Shown piece after piece: positions 15,701 through 22,571 of a DNA stretch of 23,023 nucleotides. The position numbers and the translations under genes were made by a program. Origin of the DNA: a virus; IMG/VR virus record IMGVR_UViG_3300046675_000159, positions 1 through 23,023 of that record; one strand, given 5' to 3'. Under the pieces are notes generated by a model. The model searched no databases and was not told where the DNA came from. It saw nothing but the letters and a program-made list of their open reading frames with translations. Each line of letters starts with the position of its first letter. Positions within the stretch are counted from its first letter, which is position 1.

Positions 15701-17436
15701 TGACGGGCGTGAAGCCTGAACTGGCGCCTGAAACACCCGAACAGGAGCAGGCTCGTCTCTCGCGCTACGATTCGACCACGCCAGCGACTGCCGAGCAAGC
15801 CACTGCCGGCCCCATGACGCAGCCTGGTCTTAGGCCGTCAGATGTCGCCGCGCTCGCTGACAAGCCGGCGCCCGCGCCTGGCGTGGCGGCTGCGGAAGCC
15901 CCCGCAGAGCACGAAGCCGGTCTGGTTCTTCCGCCCGAAGCCAGAGGCGCGCCGCCTCCAGGGGTGACCGACGCTCGCACCTTCCCTCGTTCAGCGACGC
16001 CGCTCGGCGGCGAAGCTCCCGCCCCTGTCGTGAAGCCTGCGGCGCCGGTGGCTGCTCCTGTTCCGGTGCCGCCGCGTCGTCCGTCCCCCGGCGTCGCGCC
16101 AGCCGCTCCTGCGGGCGCGGCGGCCAGAGCGCCAGTCGATGCCAACGGCAACCCCATCGAGCAGTTCTTCAGCGGCCTTGGTCGCGGCGTGGGCGATTTC
16201 TTCCACGGCGTTGGCAACATCTTCACGGGCGGTGCCCAGCAAGCCGGGAATGTCGTCAATGCGGCGGGCCAGACAGTCAATAGGGCAGGACAGGCCGTCG
16301 GTCAGGCTGTTAATTCTGCGGGCCAGGCCGTCAGCAACGAAGTCCACGGGCGCATCAACGAACTGATGACCGGCTCGCCAAAGATGGCGCCGCCAGCCGC
16401 CAATTTTCGCGCCCAGGGCGTCGATCAGCGCCTGATCAGCAACCTTACGGAAGCCACGAGAGGTCTGCCGCAAGGCTGGCATGCGCAAATGGAATCCGGC
16501 TACCGCGACAAAGATCCGCGTCAGCATGGCAGAGGCGCGGCGGTTGACGTCGCGCTCTACAATGAGAAGGGCGAGAGGCTTGCCAACTACCAAGACCCGA
16601 CCACCTTCCGCGCCTATGAAAAATTTGCGCAGGATTTCAGGGCGGCGCAGCAACACAACAACCCCGAATTGAACGACGCCACGCGCTGGGGCGGCTATTT
16701 CAGCGGCAAGGCGCGCGTTCCCGGTCAGAAATATGATGCTGAACATCCCTATGGCGCGGTCGATCTGATGCACTTCGACCTCGGCGGGCGGCAGGGCCTC
16801 GGCATGCTCGGCGGCGACTGGGAACATGGCATGACGGCGAAACAGCATGCGCTGTTCCCCGGCGCTGTGTCTGTCGGCATGGGCCAGCGCCCTGAAGGCG
16901 GATATCCGACAGCGGTCGCCACCAGCAGCGATGGCGCCAGGACCAGCGCGACGGGACAGGTATCGCCGGGATACCACAATGGCGTTCAGGGCATCCTCGC
17001 GCAGGAGGAAAGCTTCCGTGACAAGCCGTATTGGGACAAGTCCGCCGGCGGCGGGGGCGCGTGGGCTATTGGCTACGGCACCCACATGGTCGCGGGCGCC
17101 GACGGCAAGATGCGCCCCGTGCAGCCGGGTGACACCATCACGCCACAAGGCGCCCACCAGAACATGGTGCAGCGTCTGCAAACGGAGTTTCTGCCGAGAG
17201 CGGTGCAGAAAGTCGGGGGCCTCGATACCTGGCGCGCCCTGCCGCGCAATGTCCGCGATGGCCTCGGCTCGACCATCTGGAACTACGGCAATCTGCCCGA
17301 CCGGGTTGCTTTCGTAATCCGGAATGGCGGTGGCCCCGCCGAGATCGCAAACGCGGTGTTGCAACTCGGCGGCAAGACAGAAGCAGCCCGCGAGCGCCGC
17401 GCGCGTGAAGCGGCGCACATTCGTGGTGGAGGTTGA
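12748..17436 (+). CDS. Giant internal virion/ejection protein with S74-like, M15-like and GH24 muramidase domains
   Basis: A 1562-residue protein; ATG 12748 has GGAG at 12736-12739. Residues 1-275 are Gln/Ala-rich and helical, like N-termini of ejection proteins. Residues 280-345 (SDRRLKENI, Ser280 and Lys285; GFMADEVEKKHPEAV) resemble the S74 chaperone core. Residues about 360-1130 are low complexity, with three RGG/DGG linkers (362, 497, 608), a hydrophobic Gly/Ala segment plus RRRKGKRKG (about 665-725) and three DYM(S/N) repeats (733, 763, 801). About 1135-1209 is an amphipathic AGQxV repeat region. Residues about 1215-1370 look like an M15-type peptidase (HGRGAAVD, His1260/Asp1267; MHFDL, His1342). 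Residues about 1415-1562 are GH24-like lysozyme (ESFRDKPYWD, Glu1421/Asp1430; AIGYGTH). It probably opens peptidoglycan during DNA entry. It overlaps no neighbour; the next gene starts 2 nt later. Confidence 0.82.
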   Translation: MGGKTQQASSQVTIPPEVLARYNSVNAQAQQTAATPFQQYSSDPNAFVSPMTTAQNMGLQQTANYANAAQPGLQQAMGMTAGASGQANPWELTGDKINQYTNPYTQNVTNQMGALMNQQANLSQSTQMGNAIKSGAFGGDRAGVAAANLQGQNALAYGNAMAPVLQQGYNTGLQTAIGQQGVDLGAQQANLQRMMTGANQYGQLAGAGQQAGLAGAQAMMGAGQVQQQTQQAGLTALYNQFQQQQSYPFQVNQFLANIAEGTGSLSGQTTNSTQQAPFFSDRRLKENIKRIGTAKNGLPIHSFNYKDDPEKLSRLGFMADEVEKKHPEAVGLAGGYKTVDHEQAMKSAGGSVTDFDQNAAYGRGGFDLGGATSTYDPSWQSVGQRHLAGLQSPQQGSSLYGSKRRHVPEASGGRYSLPNAPAVPGVKPTGLSQAIGTAQSAVGLGQTLGDAKDKYFSSKDTPPAATTNAPAAGGAPAVVAKAPGTPTDAADVTYLNRGGLADGGPPVPAVAAASMAGRPAEGVANVVEPTDAYKAGLGHAVEAQENANRIQDAARAEAATSPISFKPDWDYPGLGATDLQRSAKVYGAGTLNGYYDPTHGGSYLGFERGGYATDGAVGGNADVLKTPDPNATQDTTQMNIPDKQSTYKLPDPPKTGGAGGKSGAGQALGAAKSLMGLASLIPGVGAVTGPLGAVMGAGEALAGASGGLMVAGGRRRKGKRKGLAVGGQGEGVDYMSKTRQIDPEIADIADSWAPTSDPRTGADYMNESRQGRETEHQYSVNNDQAPLTTSANTGLAGQGVDYMSEARQGREPELRSSVHPAMTASNATPEEQTAYLKEHIPREDMHKVMSPAALAKAYPPTQETPAPGVLGPWSSRSASASVPNSGERLLNTQPSTREAQTGAAPVEGSGFDKPLNLGSAQLPTAAFPSGGATPEQAAAANALRRSPEAAALAGAEEARQGKVQDAVAMKRDYDARHAQSWGDSLTGVKPELAPETPEQEQARLSRYDSTTPATAEQATAGPMTQPGLRPSDVAALADKPAPAPGVAAAEAPAEHEAGLVLPPEARGAPPPGVTDARTFPRSATPLGGEAPAPVVKPAAPVAAPVPVPPRRPSPGVAPAAPAGAAARAPVDANGNPIEQFFSGLGRGVGDFFHGVGNIFTGGAQQAGNVVNAAGQTVNRAGQAVGQAVNSAGQAVSNEVHGRINELMTGSPKMAPPAANFRAQGVDQRLISNLTEATRGLPQGWHAQMESGYRDKDPRQHGRGAAVDVALYNEKGERLANYQDPTTFRAYEKFAQDFRAAQQHNNPELNDATRWGGYFSGKARVPGQKYDAEHPYGAVDLMHFDLGGRQGLGMLGGDWEHGMTAKQHALFPGAVSVGMGQRPEGGYPTAVATSSDGARTSATGQVSPGYHNGVQGILAQEESFRDKPYWDKSAGGGGAWAIGYGTHMVAGADGKMRPVQPGDTITPQGAHQNMVQRLQTEFLPRAVQKVGGLDTWRALPRNVRDGLGSTIWNYGNLPDRVAFVIRNGGGPAEIANAVLQLGGKTEAARERRAREAAHIRGGG

Positions 17437-17441
17437 CAATG
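17428..17441 (+). promoter_or_regulatory. Ribosome site that decides the start of the second ejection gene
   Basis: GGAGG at 17428-17432 lies 6 nt before ATG 17439 and directly touches the alternative TTG at 17433, so the ATG is the better start. The site lies inside the last codons of the giant upstream gene, which links translation of the two. Confidence 0.8.
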
Positions 17442-19064
17442 GCTGACCCAACGACTGACGACGTCATGATGGGCGCTGACGCCGGCGCTCCTGCTCCTGC
17501 GGTTGTGGCGCCGGGCAGGGTTGATGCGGATCCTGTCGTCGCCAAAGCCATGCCTGTGGCCAGGGACGCGGCGCCGTCGCCGCCCCTGTTCGCGCGCAAG
17601 CCTGTTGCTGCGCCGGCAGAAGAGAAGGGCGGCGGGCAGAAGGGCGGCGACTGGTTCGGACAGAACCGTAGCTGGCTGATCCCGCTGTTGAGCGGCGTCG
17701 GCGGCATGGCGTCGTCGAATAGTCCTTACCTCGGCACCGCAATCCTGCAGGGGCTGGGCAAGGGTGCGGAAGCTTATGGCAGCGAGCAGCAGAACGAGGC
17801 CGATCTGGCCAGCAGGCAATCCGGAACGCGCCGCAATGATGTCGGCACGGTGAAGGAAGCCCTTGATATCCAGAAAGGCGCCATCTACAAAAAAGCCGGC
17901 ATCGACACGGTCGCCCTTGAAGGCGGCGGCGAGATGTCCTTTGCCCAGTGGATCGCGCTGGACAAGCTCGGCAAGGCGCCGCCTGTCGTTGGCGCGCAAG
18001 AAATTCGCAATTCAGAAGCGTACACGAAGGGCACGAACGCGCCCAGCACGTACACGGGCGGACCCGGCGGACCGGGTGTGCTTGGCGATCCAGGTCATCC
18101 TGGCGGTCCTGCTGGCGGTCCTGCTGGCGGTCCTGCTGGCGGTCCTGCTGGCGGTCCTGCTGGCGGTCCTGCTGGCGGTCCTGCTGGCGGTCCTGCTGGC
18201 GCGCCAGCCCCTCATTTCCTGCCGGATGCCCAGCCGCAGTTGCCGAAGACACACGAGGAAGCCGCGAACGCCGTTGGCGAAAAGGGCGGGGCGATCCTGG
18301 ATGAGGCGTCGAACCGTTACCTCATGAATGAGGGCGACTATAATGACGCGAAAAGAGCGTCGGCAGGATTGGAGAAAGGCATTCCGGCGGAAGCGGAAGC
18401 CGCTCGCAGCCAGCGCGTCAATCTGTATCAGATGGCCGATAAAATACTCCAGCAGCCCGACGAGGGTTTTCTGAAGGCTGATGCTCTCGGCACCGTCAAG
18501 CACACTGTCGCGGGCTATTACAACGCCTTGCTCGACGTCGCGCATTTGACGCCGGATCAGATGAAAATGCTCCGGATGGACGACAAGGACATTGGCACCG
18601 GAACGGCAATCGATAAATTTTCGAAAAGCCTGGGCTTCCTCTCCGCTAGTGGCATGGATCAAAATTCGTATGCCGCCCTCCAGCAGGCGCTGGCTATGGT
18701 CCCGAATAAGGACATGAGCAAAGAGCAGGCGATCCAGGTGCTCCACGGGATGGTTGTGGGCCACCAGAGAGCCATCGACCGCGATGCATACCTTGCCGAC
18801 TGGAAGCGGCGTTCCGGCGGCGATCACCCCGGCACGTCTCGTTGGACCGGCATCGACGCCATGCATGCCTTCGAAGCTGATCACGGCGACAGATACGGCA
18901 AAGAGGGCAAGGCGTTCGAAGACGTGATGCGGATGAAGCACGGCAAAACCGGCAAATATCTCTTCTCCGATATCGTCAATGGCTCGACGGACGCGCGCGG
19001 CCTGGACAAGAAGCTCGGCATACCGGGTTTCTCTCGCTGGTTCCACAATTACGGAGGGAGTTGA
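17439..19064 (+). CDS. Presumed internal virion/ejection protein with GGPA repeat
   Basis: A 541-residue protein. ATG 17439 is preferred to the in-frame TTG at 17433 because GGAGG at 17428-17432 is 6 nt before the ATG and would touch the TTG. The N-terminal 60 residues are Ala/Pro/Val-rich and probably unfolded; a Gly-rich hydrophobic stretch follows (WLIPLLSGVGGMASS, then TAILQGLGKGAEAYG). Residues 222-253 are eight exact GGPA units after a short collagen-like lead (GGPGGPGVLGDPGHP). The C-terminal half is helical and charged (AEAEAARSQRVNLYQMADKI, DQMKMLRMDDKDIGTGTAID). I recognise no enzyme motif. Its place between two large ejection-like genes and its composition support a packaged internal protein; this is inferred from context only. 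Confidence 0.6.
   Translation: MADPTTDDVMMGADAGAPAPAVVAPGRVDADPVVAKAMPVARDAAPSPPLFARKPVAAPAEEKGGGQKGGDWFGQNRSWLIPLLSGVGGMASSNSPYLGTAILQGLGKGAEAYGSEQQNEADLASRQSGTRRNDVGTVKEALDIQKGAIYKKAGIDTVALEGGGEMSFAQWIALDKLGKAPPVVGAQEIRNSEAYTKGTNAPSTYTGGPGGPGVLGDPGHPGGPAGGPAGGPAGGPAGGPAGGPAGGPAGGPAGAPAPHFLPDAQPQLPKTHEEAANAVGEKGGAILDEASNRYLMNEGDYNDAKRASAGLEKGIPAEAEAARSQRVNLYQMADKILQQPDEGFLKADALGTVKHTVAGYYNALLDVAHLTPDQMKMLRMDDKDIGTGTAIDKFSKSLGFLSASGMDQNSYAALQQALAMVPNKDMSKEQAIQVLHGMVVGHQRAIDRDAYLADWKRRSGGDHPGTSRWTGIDAMHAFEADHGDRYGKEGKAFEDVMRMKHGKTGKYLFSDIVNGSTDARGLDKKLGIPGFSRWFHNYGGS
18102..18197 (+). repeat. Perfect 12-bp tandem repeat, 8 copies
   Basis: The unit GGCGGTCCTGCT occurs eight times with no mismatch and encodes Gly-Gly-Pro-Ala each time with the same four codons. 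A diverged ninth unit (GGCGCGCCAGCC) follows. The unit length is a multiple of three, so gain or loss of copies keeps the frame. The lack of third-position changes points to recent expansion by slippage or unequal exchange. It is not a CRISPR array, because there are no spacers. Confidence 0.95.
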
Positions 19065-19067
19065 GCC

Positions 19068-21131
19068 ATGCCGTCGGTAGACGAGTACAATGCTCCCGAA
19101 CCTGCAGTAAAGGCGGCGCCTGCGGTCGCGCCAAGCGGCGACAAGAGCGATCTCAGCGAATACAACATCCCGCCCAGCGGCAGCGCAGGCTCGACGGCTT
19201 CCGCAGACGCGGAGAAAGAGCCGAACTGGGCGACCATGCCCGTTTCGGAAATCGCCAAGCGCGGCGCTCAGACTTTTATTCCTGCGGCGGTGGTGGGGGC
19301 CGGCAACATGGCGCAAGGCGCGGCCCAGGCGGTCGCGCACACAGTTGAAACGGGCGAGCTTCCCGGCAAGGGCCTGGTCGAGGCCGGCGATGCGTGGCTC
19401 AACAGGAAGCTTTCGGGCTATGCGCCAGAGACGATGAAGGTGATCAACAAGGCGATAGGCTATACGCCGCCGACGGACGAGAACTACACCAAGACCGTCG
19501 AGCCTGGCACCGAAGCCGTCGAAGATCTCAAGAGCCGGTGGGGAAGCCGCGCCGCCATCGCCAAGGGTTTCGGGACCAACACTCCCGCGATGCTGCTGGA
19601 CGCCGCCACCTTCATCGATCCGGCGCTGCGACTGGGCAAGGGCGCGTCTGCATTGACCGCCGGCAAGTCCGCAGCCAGTCTAGGGGAAAAGGCCACCGCC
19701 GCCGACCTCGGCCAGGCCGTCCACGGCGCCGCGTCTGAGGCGCTCGCCGCGAAAGACGCCGCCTACAAGCAAGCCTTCGGCCACACCGCTGTGTTCGATC
19801 CCGCTGCGGCCCAGCCCATCATGGGCGAAGTGCAGGCCAACCTCGCGAAAGTGCCGAACTTTCCAGGCTTGAACCGTCTCGACAAGCACCCGCACCTCGC
19901 GGACGCCAAGGTGGCTTATGACCATCTGAATGATAGCCTCAGAAATATCGATCCGCATGATTTCACCATGCCGAACATGGAGAACATCCGGCGCGACCTC
20001 CAGCAGAAGGCGATGGAGACAGAGAGCGGCCCCGCTCGCTACATGATCGGCCAGATGATCGACGGAATCGACAGCGGCATCAGCAAGGTGGCGACGAAGC
20101 CGGGGATGTACGCCGGCGACGGCGCCGCCGTGGCCTCCGATATGGCCAAAGCTCGCAAGTTGAACGTCGACTGGATCAAGCAATTTGGCAGCGAGGCGCC
20201 GTCGAGCTTCAAGCCCACGATGGGTGTGCTTCCGAAAGACCTGGCGACGGCTGATGACAGCCATTTCCACGCTGCCGGCACGGGCCTCGGCAATGCGCTG
20301 ATGAACGAGGGCAAGGGCGGCGTTCTCTACAATCACCTCAAGCAATTCGTGCCGAAAGAAACCCTCGACAACTACCTGCGCGAGCCGATGCTGGCGGGCA
20401 AATCCGCAGACGTGACGAAGCGGCTGAACACGCCCATCGCGCAGGATGTCTTTGGCTCCGAACTGGACAGGGCCAAGAAGTTGGCCGCCACGCAGGACAC
20501 CAGGACGCTCGCGGGCAAGGCGGCTTCGGTTGGTAAGTGGGGGTTGGAGGCAGCGGCGCCTATCGTTGGTCACGCGCTGTTTCCGGGTGGCGGCGGCGCC
20601 TTGGCTGGATTAGCAGCGAGTGGTGTCGGGGAGCTTGCGAGCAGGAAGTTTTTCCCGCACGGCGTCGGCAGCAGGGCGCCGCTCTATGAGCGTTTTGTGG
20701 GGGATTCGACGCCCCCGTTGACGAAGATCGAGGCCGCGAAGCGGGCGGTGAACCCGCTCACCTGGGCGAAGCCATCGACCTACACGCCGCTGCTCAACCC
20801 CGTAGCTTACAAAGAGGCGGCGCTCCCGTTGACGGGCGCCGGCGCAATCGGCCACAGGGCGGCTGAAGCTCCGCACACGGCGGCGGCGGTCACCTCGACT
20901 GCGCCGACCGAATCCGATCCGCTGGCCGGAATGTCCTATGGCTACGACCCCACGGGGCAGAACCGATTCGCCAAGGGCGGCGCCGTGAAAGGTCACCAGC
21001 ATCTGGTCGACCGGCTATTCGCCGCGCACGAGCGCGCCAAGCGCGAGGAAAAGGCGCATACTGCGGGCATCCTGCACCAGCCTGACGAGGCGGTCGCAAA
21101 AGCCCTCCACGTCGCCCAGGCGGCTATCTGA
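19068..21131 (+). CDS. Presumed internal virion/ejection protein
   Basis: A 687-residue, mostly helical, Ala-rich protein. ATG 19068 lies 3 nt after the previous stop with GGAGGGAG at 19053-19060. Two short N-terminal repeats (VDEYNAPEP and LSEYNIPPS) are followed by a Gly/Ala hydrophobic helix (IPAAVVGAGNMAQGAAQAVA), a long helical middle (NMENIRRDLQQKAMETESG) and a Gly-rich hydrophobic segment near residues 500-525 (LFPGGGGALAGLAASGVGEL). The last 54 residues (FAKGGAVKGHQHLVDRL to VAKALHVAQAAI) match a C-terminal tail I recall from large virion proteins of alphaproteobacterial phages. Such proteins leave the capsid first and may form a channel across the cell envelope. No enzyme motif is seen, and the assignment is by context and composition. 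Confidence 0.6.
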   Translation: MPSVDEYNAPEPAVKAAPAVAPSGDKSDLSEYNIPPSGSAGSTASADAEKEPNWATMPVSEIAKRGAQTFIPAAVVGAGNMAQGAAQAVAHTVETGELPGKGLVEAGDAWLNRKLSGYAPETMKVINKAIGYTPPTDENYTKTVEPGTEAVEDLKSRWGSRAAIAKGFGTNTPAMLLDAATFIDPALRLGKGASALTAGKSAASLGEKATAADLGQAVHGAASEALAAKDAAYKQAFGHTAVFDPAAAQPIMGEVQANLAKVPNFPGLNRLDKHPHLADAKVAYDHLNDSLRNIDPHDFTMPNMENIRRDLQQKAMETESGPARYMIGQMIDGIDSGISKVATKPGMYAGDGAAVASDMAKARKLNVDWIKQFGSEAPSSFKPTMGVLPKDLATADDSHFHAAGTGLGNALMNEGKGGVLYNHLKQFVPKETLDNYLREPMLAGKSADVTKRLNTPIAQDVFGSELDRAKKLAATQDTRTLAGKAASVGKWGLEAAAPIVGHALFPGGGGALAGLAASGVGELASRKFFPHGVGSRAPLYERFVGDSTPPLTKIEAAKRAVNPLTWAKPSTYTPLLNPVAYKEAALPLTGAGAIGHRAAEAPHTAAAVTSTAPTESDPLAGMSYGYDPTGQNRFAKGGAVKGHQHLVDRLFAAHERAKREEKAHTAGILHQPDEAVAKALHVAQAAI

Positions 21132-21141
21132 GGATTCGGAC

Positions 21142-22155
21142 ATGGTGACCTTCACAACGAACAAAAACCTGTCCAAGCCCGCTAACGGCGCGCCGGCTTG
21201 GGACACTCCGACCAACCATGACTGGGACGTGGTGGACGTGGCGCTCGGCGGGGTTGGGAGGTTCAATCTCGCCGGGGCTTCCGGCCAGATACTGCTCAAT
21301 TCCGCGTTGCCTAACATTCCGCCGCAGGTTGGCGACAATACGCACATCCCCCCTGTTTTTAGCTGTGTCGGCGCAATAGCAAACGACGTCGCTCTGGTAA
21401 TTCCGGCGGGGATTACCGGGCATTGGATCATCAGCAATTTCACCACCAACCCGCACAGCTTGTGGTTCAGCACCAACGCCGCCGGGGCGAACAGCGTCTC
21501 TTTGCCGCAGGGACTGACGTCGCACGTCTATTCAGAGGGCACATACGTTTATGCCATTGGCACCACGGCCACGGCACAGGCATTGGCTCAGATTGGCGAG
21601 GTCAAGTTGTTCGCCTCGCCTTTCATTCCAGCCACCTGGCTCCTCTGCGCTGGCCAGCCCGTCAGCCGCACGACCTATTCGCTGCTGTTCGCCTACATTG
21701 GCAACATCTACGGCAACGGCGATGGATCATCGACATTCAACGTGCCCGATATGCGCGGTCGCGTTGCCGCCGGCGCCGACAACATGGGCGGCGGCTTCGC
21801 CGGTCGCCTGAATGGCTGGAGCATTGGCGTCAACGGTGGCGCCTCCCAAAGCGCGTTGACAGATCCCAGTCAGCTACCGTGGCACGATCACGGCGCCGGC
21901 AACCACGGCCACGGCGCAAACCAAGACGGCCACCAGCATGCTATTCCAAACTATGTGATTACCGGCGGTGGCGGAAACGTGGGCGTAGGCGCGCCTGCGT
22001 GGGGCATCGCGCAGAACACCGGCACCGACTGGAGACAGCCAACCGTCAACATCGCCAACAGCGGCAATATCATATACGGGCAGGGCAGCAGCGTCCCGTT
22101 CAATATCGTGCAGCCGACGCAGGCGATGAATTATATTATCTACGCCGGCGCCTAG
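21142..22155 (+). CDS. Phage tail-collar-domain protein
   Basis: A 337-residue protein. ATG 21142 has GAGGA at 21130-21134. The N-terminal 40 residues (FTTNKNLSKPANGAPAWDTP, then WDVVDVALGG) are a module typical of phage appendage proteins. Residues about 152-210 are a clear tail-collar domain: GEVKLFASPFIPATWLLCAG, then YIGNIYGNGDGSSTFNVPDM and RGRVAAGADNMGGG. It is followed by a His cluster (WHDHGAGNHGHGANQDGHQH, residues 247-266) and ends MNYIIYAGA, both usual for the family. In T4-type fibres comparable His residues bind metal ions within the trimer tip, so metal binding is plausible here. Role: receptor-binding or collar appendage. The stop shares CTAG with the opposite-strand gcrA-like gene. 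Confidence 0.85.
   Translation: MVTFTTNKNLSKPANGAPAWDTPTNHDWDVVDVALGGVGRFNLAGASGQILLNSALPNIPPQVGDNTHIPPVFSCVGAIANDVALVIPAGITGHWIISNFTTNPHSLWFSTNAAGANSVSLPQGLTSHVYSEGTYVYAIGTTATAQALAQIGEVKLFASPFIPATWLLCAGQPVSRTTYSLLFAYIGNIYGNGDGSSTFNVPDMRGRVAAGADNMGGGFAGRLNGWSIGVNGGASQSALTDPSQLPWHDHGAGNHGHGANQDGHQHAIPNYVITGGGGNVGVGAPAWGIAQNTGTDWRQPTVNIANSGNIIYGQGSSVPFNIVQPTQAMNYIIYAGA
22152..22155. other. Convergent stop codons sharing CTAG
   Basis: The plus-strand tail-collar gene ends with TAG at 22153-22155, and the minus-strand gcrA-like gene ends with TAG read from 22154-22152. The two genes therefore overlap tail to tail by 4 bp. There is no room for an intergenic terminator, and no GC-rich hairpin followed by a T-run was seen within about 60 nt on either side. 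Confidence 0.9.
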
Positions 22156-22571
22156 CTTGCCAACCTTTGGACATGGCATGCGAGCATGTGCTTGCGGCAG
22201 TAGACGGTCACGCCGGGCCTGTCGACCGTCTCGCAGCAATAGGTCACGCCTGCCGGCGAGCGCGGATCTCCGAACGGATATCGGCAGGTGAAGGCCGTCA
22301 GGCTCATGATCGTTCGATCCTGGATGGGCGGCGCGGCGGGCGCTGCGATTGTCTTCATCTTGGGCGTCCTCGGCGGTCTGGGTTTATGGGGCGTCAGAAC
22401 GCTCACGGCCCGACTGACGTCGAAGCCGCGAGCGCGGAGCCTGGATATGACGCCGATGATCGCGTTCTTGGTTTTTCCCAGTTTTTCGCCGGCTTCCGTT
22501 CCACTGAAGCCGGCCTTCCACAGGGCCAGGATCGCGATCTCGTCGCTGTTCATTTCAATTCGTCTGGTCAT
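22152..22571 (-). CDS. gcrA: GcrA-family transcription regulator, phage-encoded
   Basis: A 139-residue protein with both ends of the GcrA family. Residues about 8-47 (MNSDEIAILALWKAGFSGTE, then LGKTKNAIIGVISRL) match the N-terminal helix-turn-helix. Residues 93-139 match the C-terminal Cys/His part: CRYPFGDP (Cys96), YCCET (Cys112/113), YCRKH (Cys125, His128). In Caulobacter and relatives GcrA binds the sigma-70 holoenzyme and activates promoters carrying CcrM-methylated GANTC. A Pro/Lys-rich linker joins the two parts, as in cellular GcrA. ATG at 22571 overlaps the upstream gene by 17 nt; ATG at 22553, 1 nt after that gene's stop, is an equally reasonable start, and neither has a strong ribosome site. 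The gene symbol marks the family, not proven orthology. A phage copy could redirect host RNA polymerase. Confidence 0.85.
   Translation of the reverse strand: MTRRIEMNSDEIAILALWKAGFSGTEAGEKLGKTKNAIIGVISRLRARGFDVSRAVSVLTPHKPRPPRTPKMKTIAAPAAPPIQDRTIMSLTAFTCRYPFGDPRSPAGVTYCCETVDRPGVTVYCRKHMLACHVQRLAS

Noticed and set aside
17433-17435. TTG 17433 as the start of the second ejection gene
   Set aside because: It directly touches GGAGG; ATG 17439 has proper spacing.
15991-17451. Minus-strand open frame of 486 codons opposite the giant ejection gene
   Set aside because: It covers the M15/GH24 coding region, whose plus-strand motifs are clear. No domain or ribosome site supports the minus frame.
18102-18197. 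CRISPR-like array
   Set aside because: Units are directly adjacent with no spacers and encode a continuous Gly-Gly-Pro-Ala tract in frame.
18012-19340. Minus-strand open frame of 442 codons with a repeated RTAS tract
   Set aside because: The repeat is the reverse reading of the 12-bp GGPA array. The plus frame has a ribosome site and continuous neighbours.
22168-22192. Weak inverted repeat ACATG/CATGT as a terminator near the convergent stops
   Set aside because: The stem is only 5 bp, it is not G+C-rich and no T-run follows on either strand.
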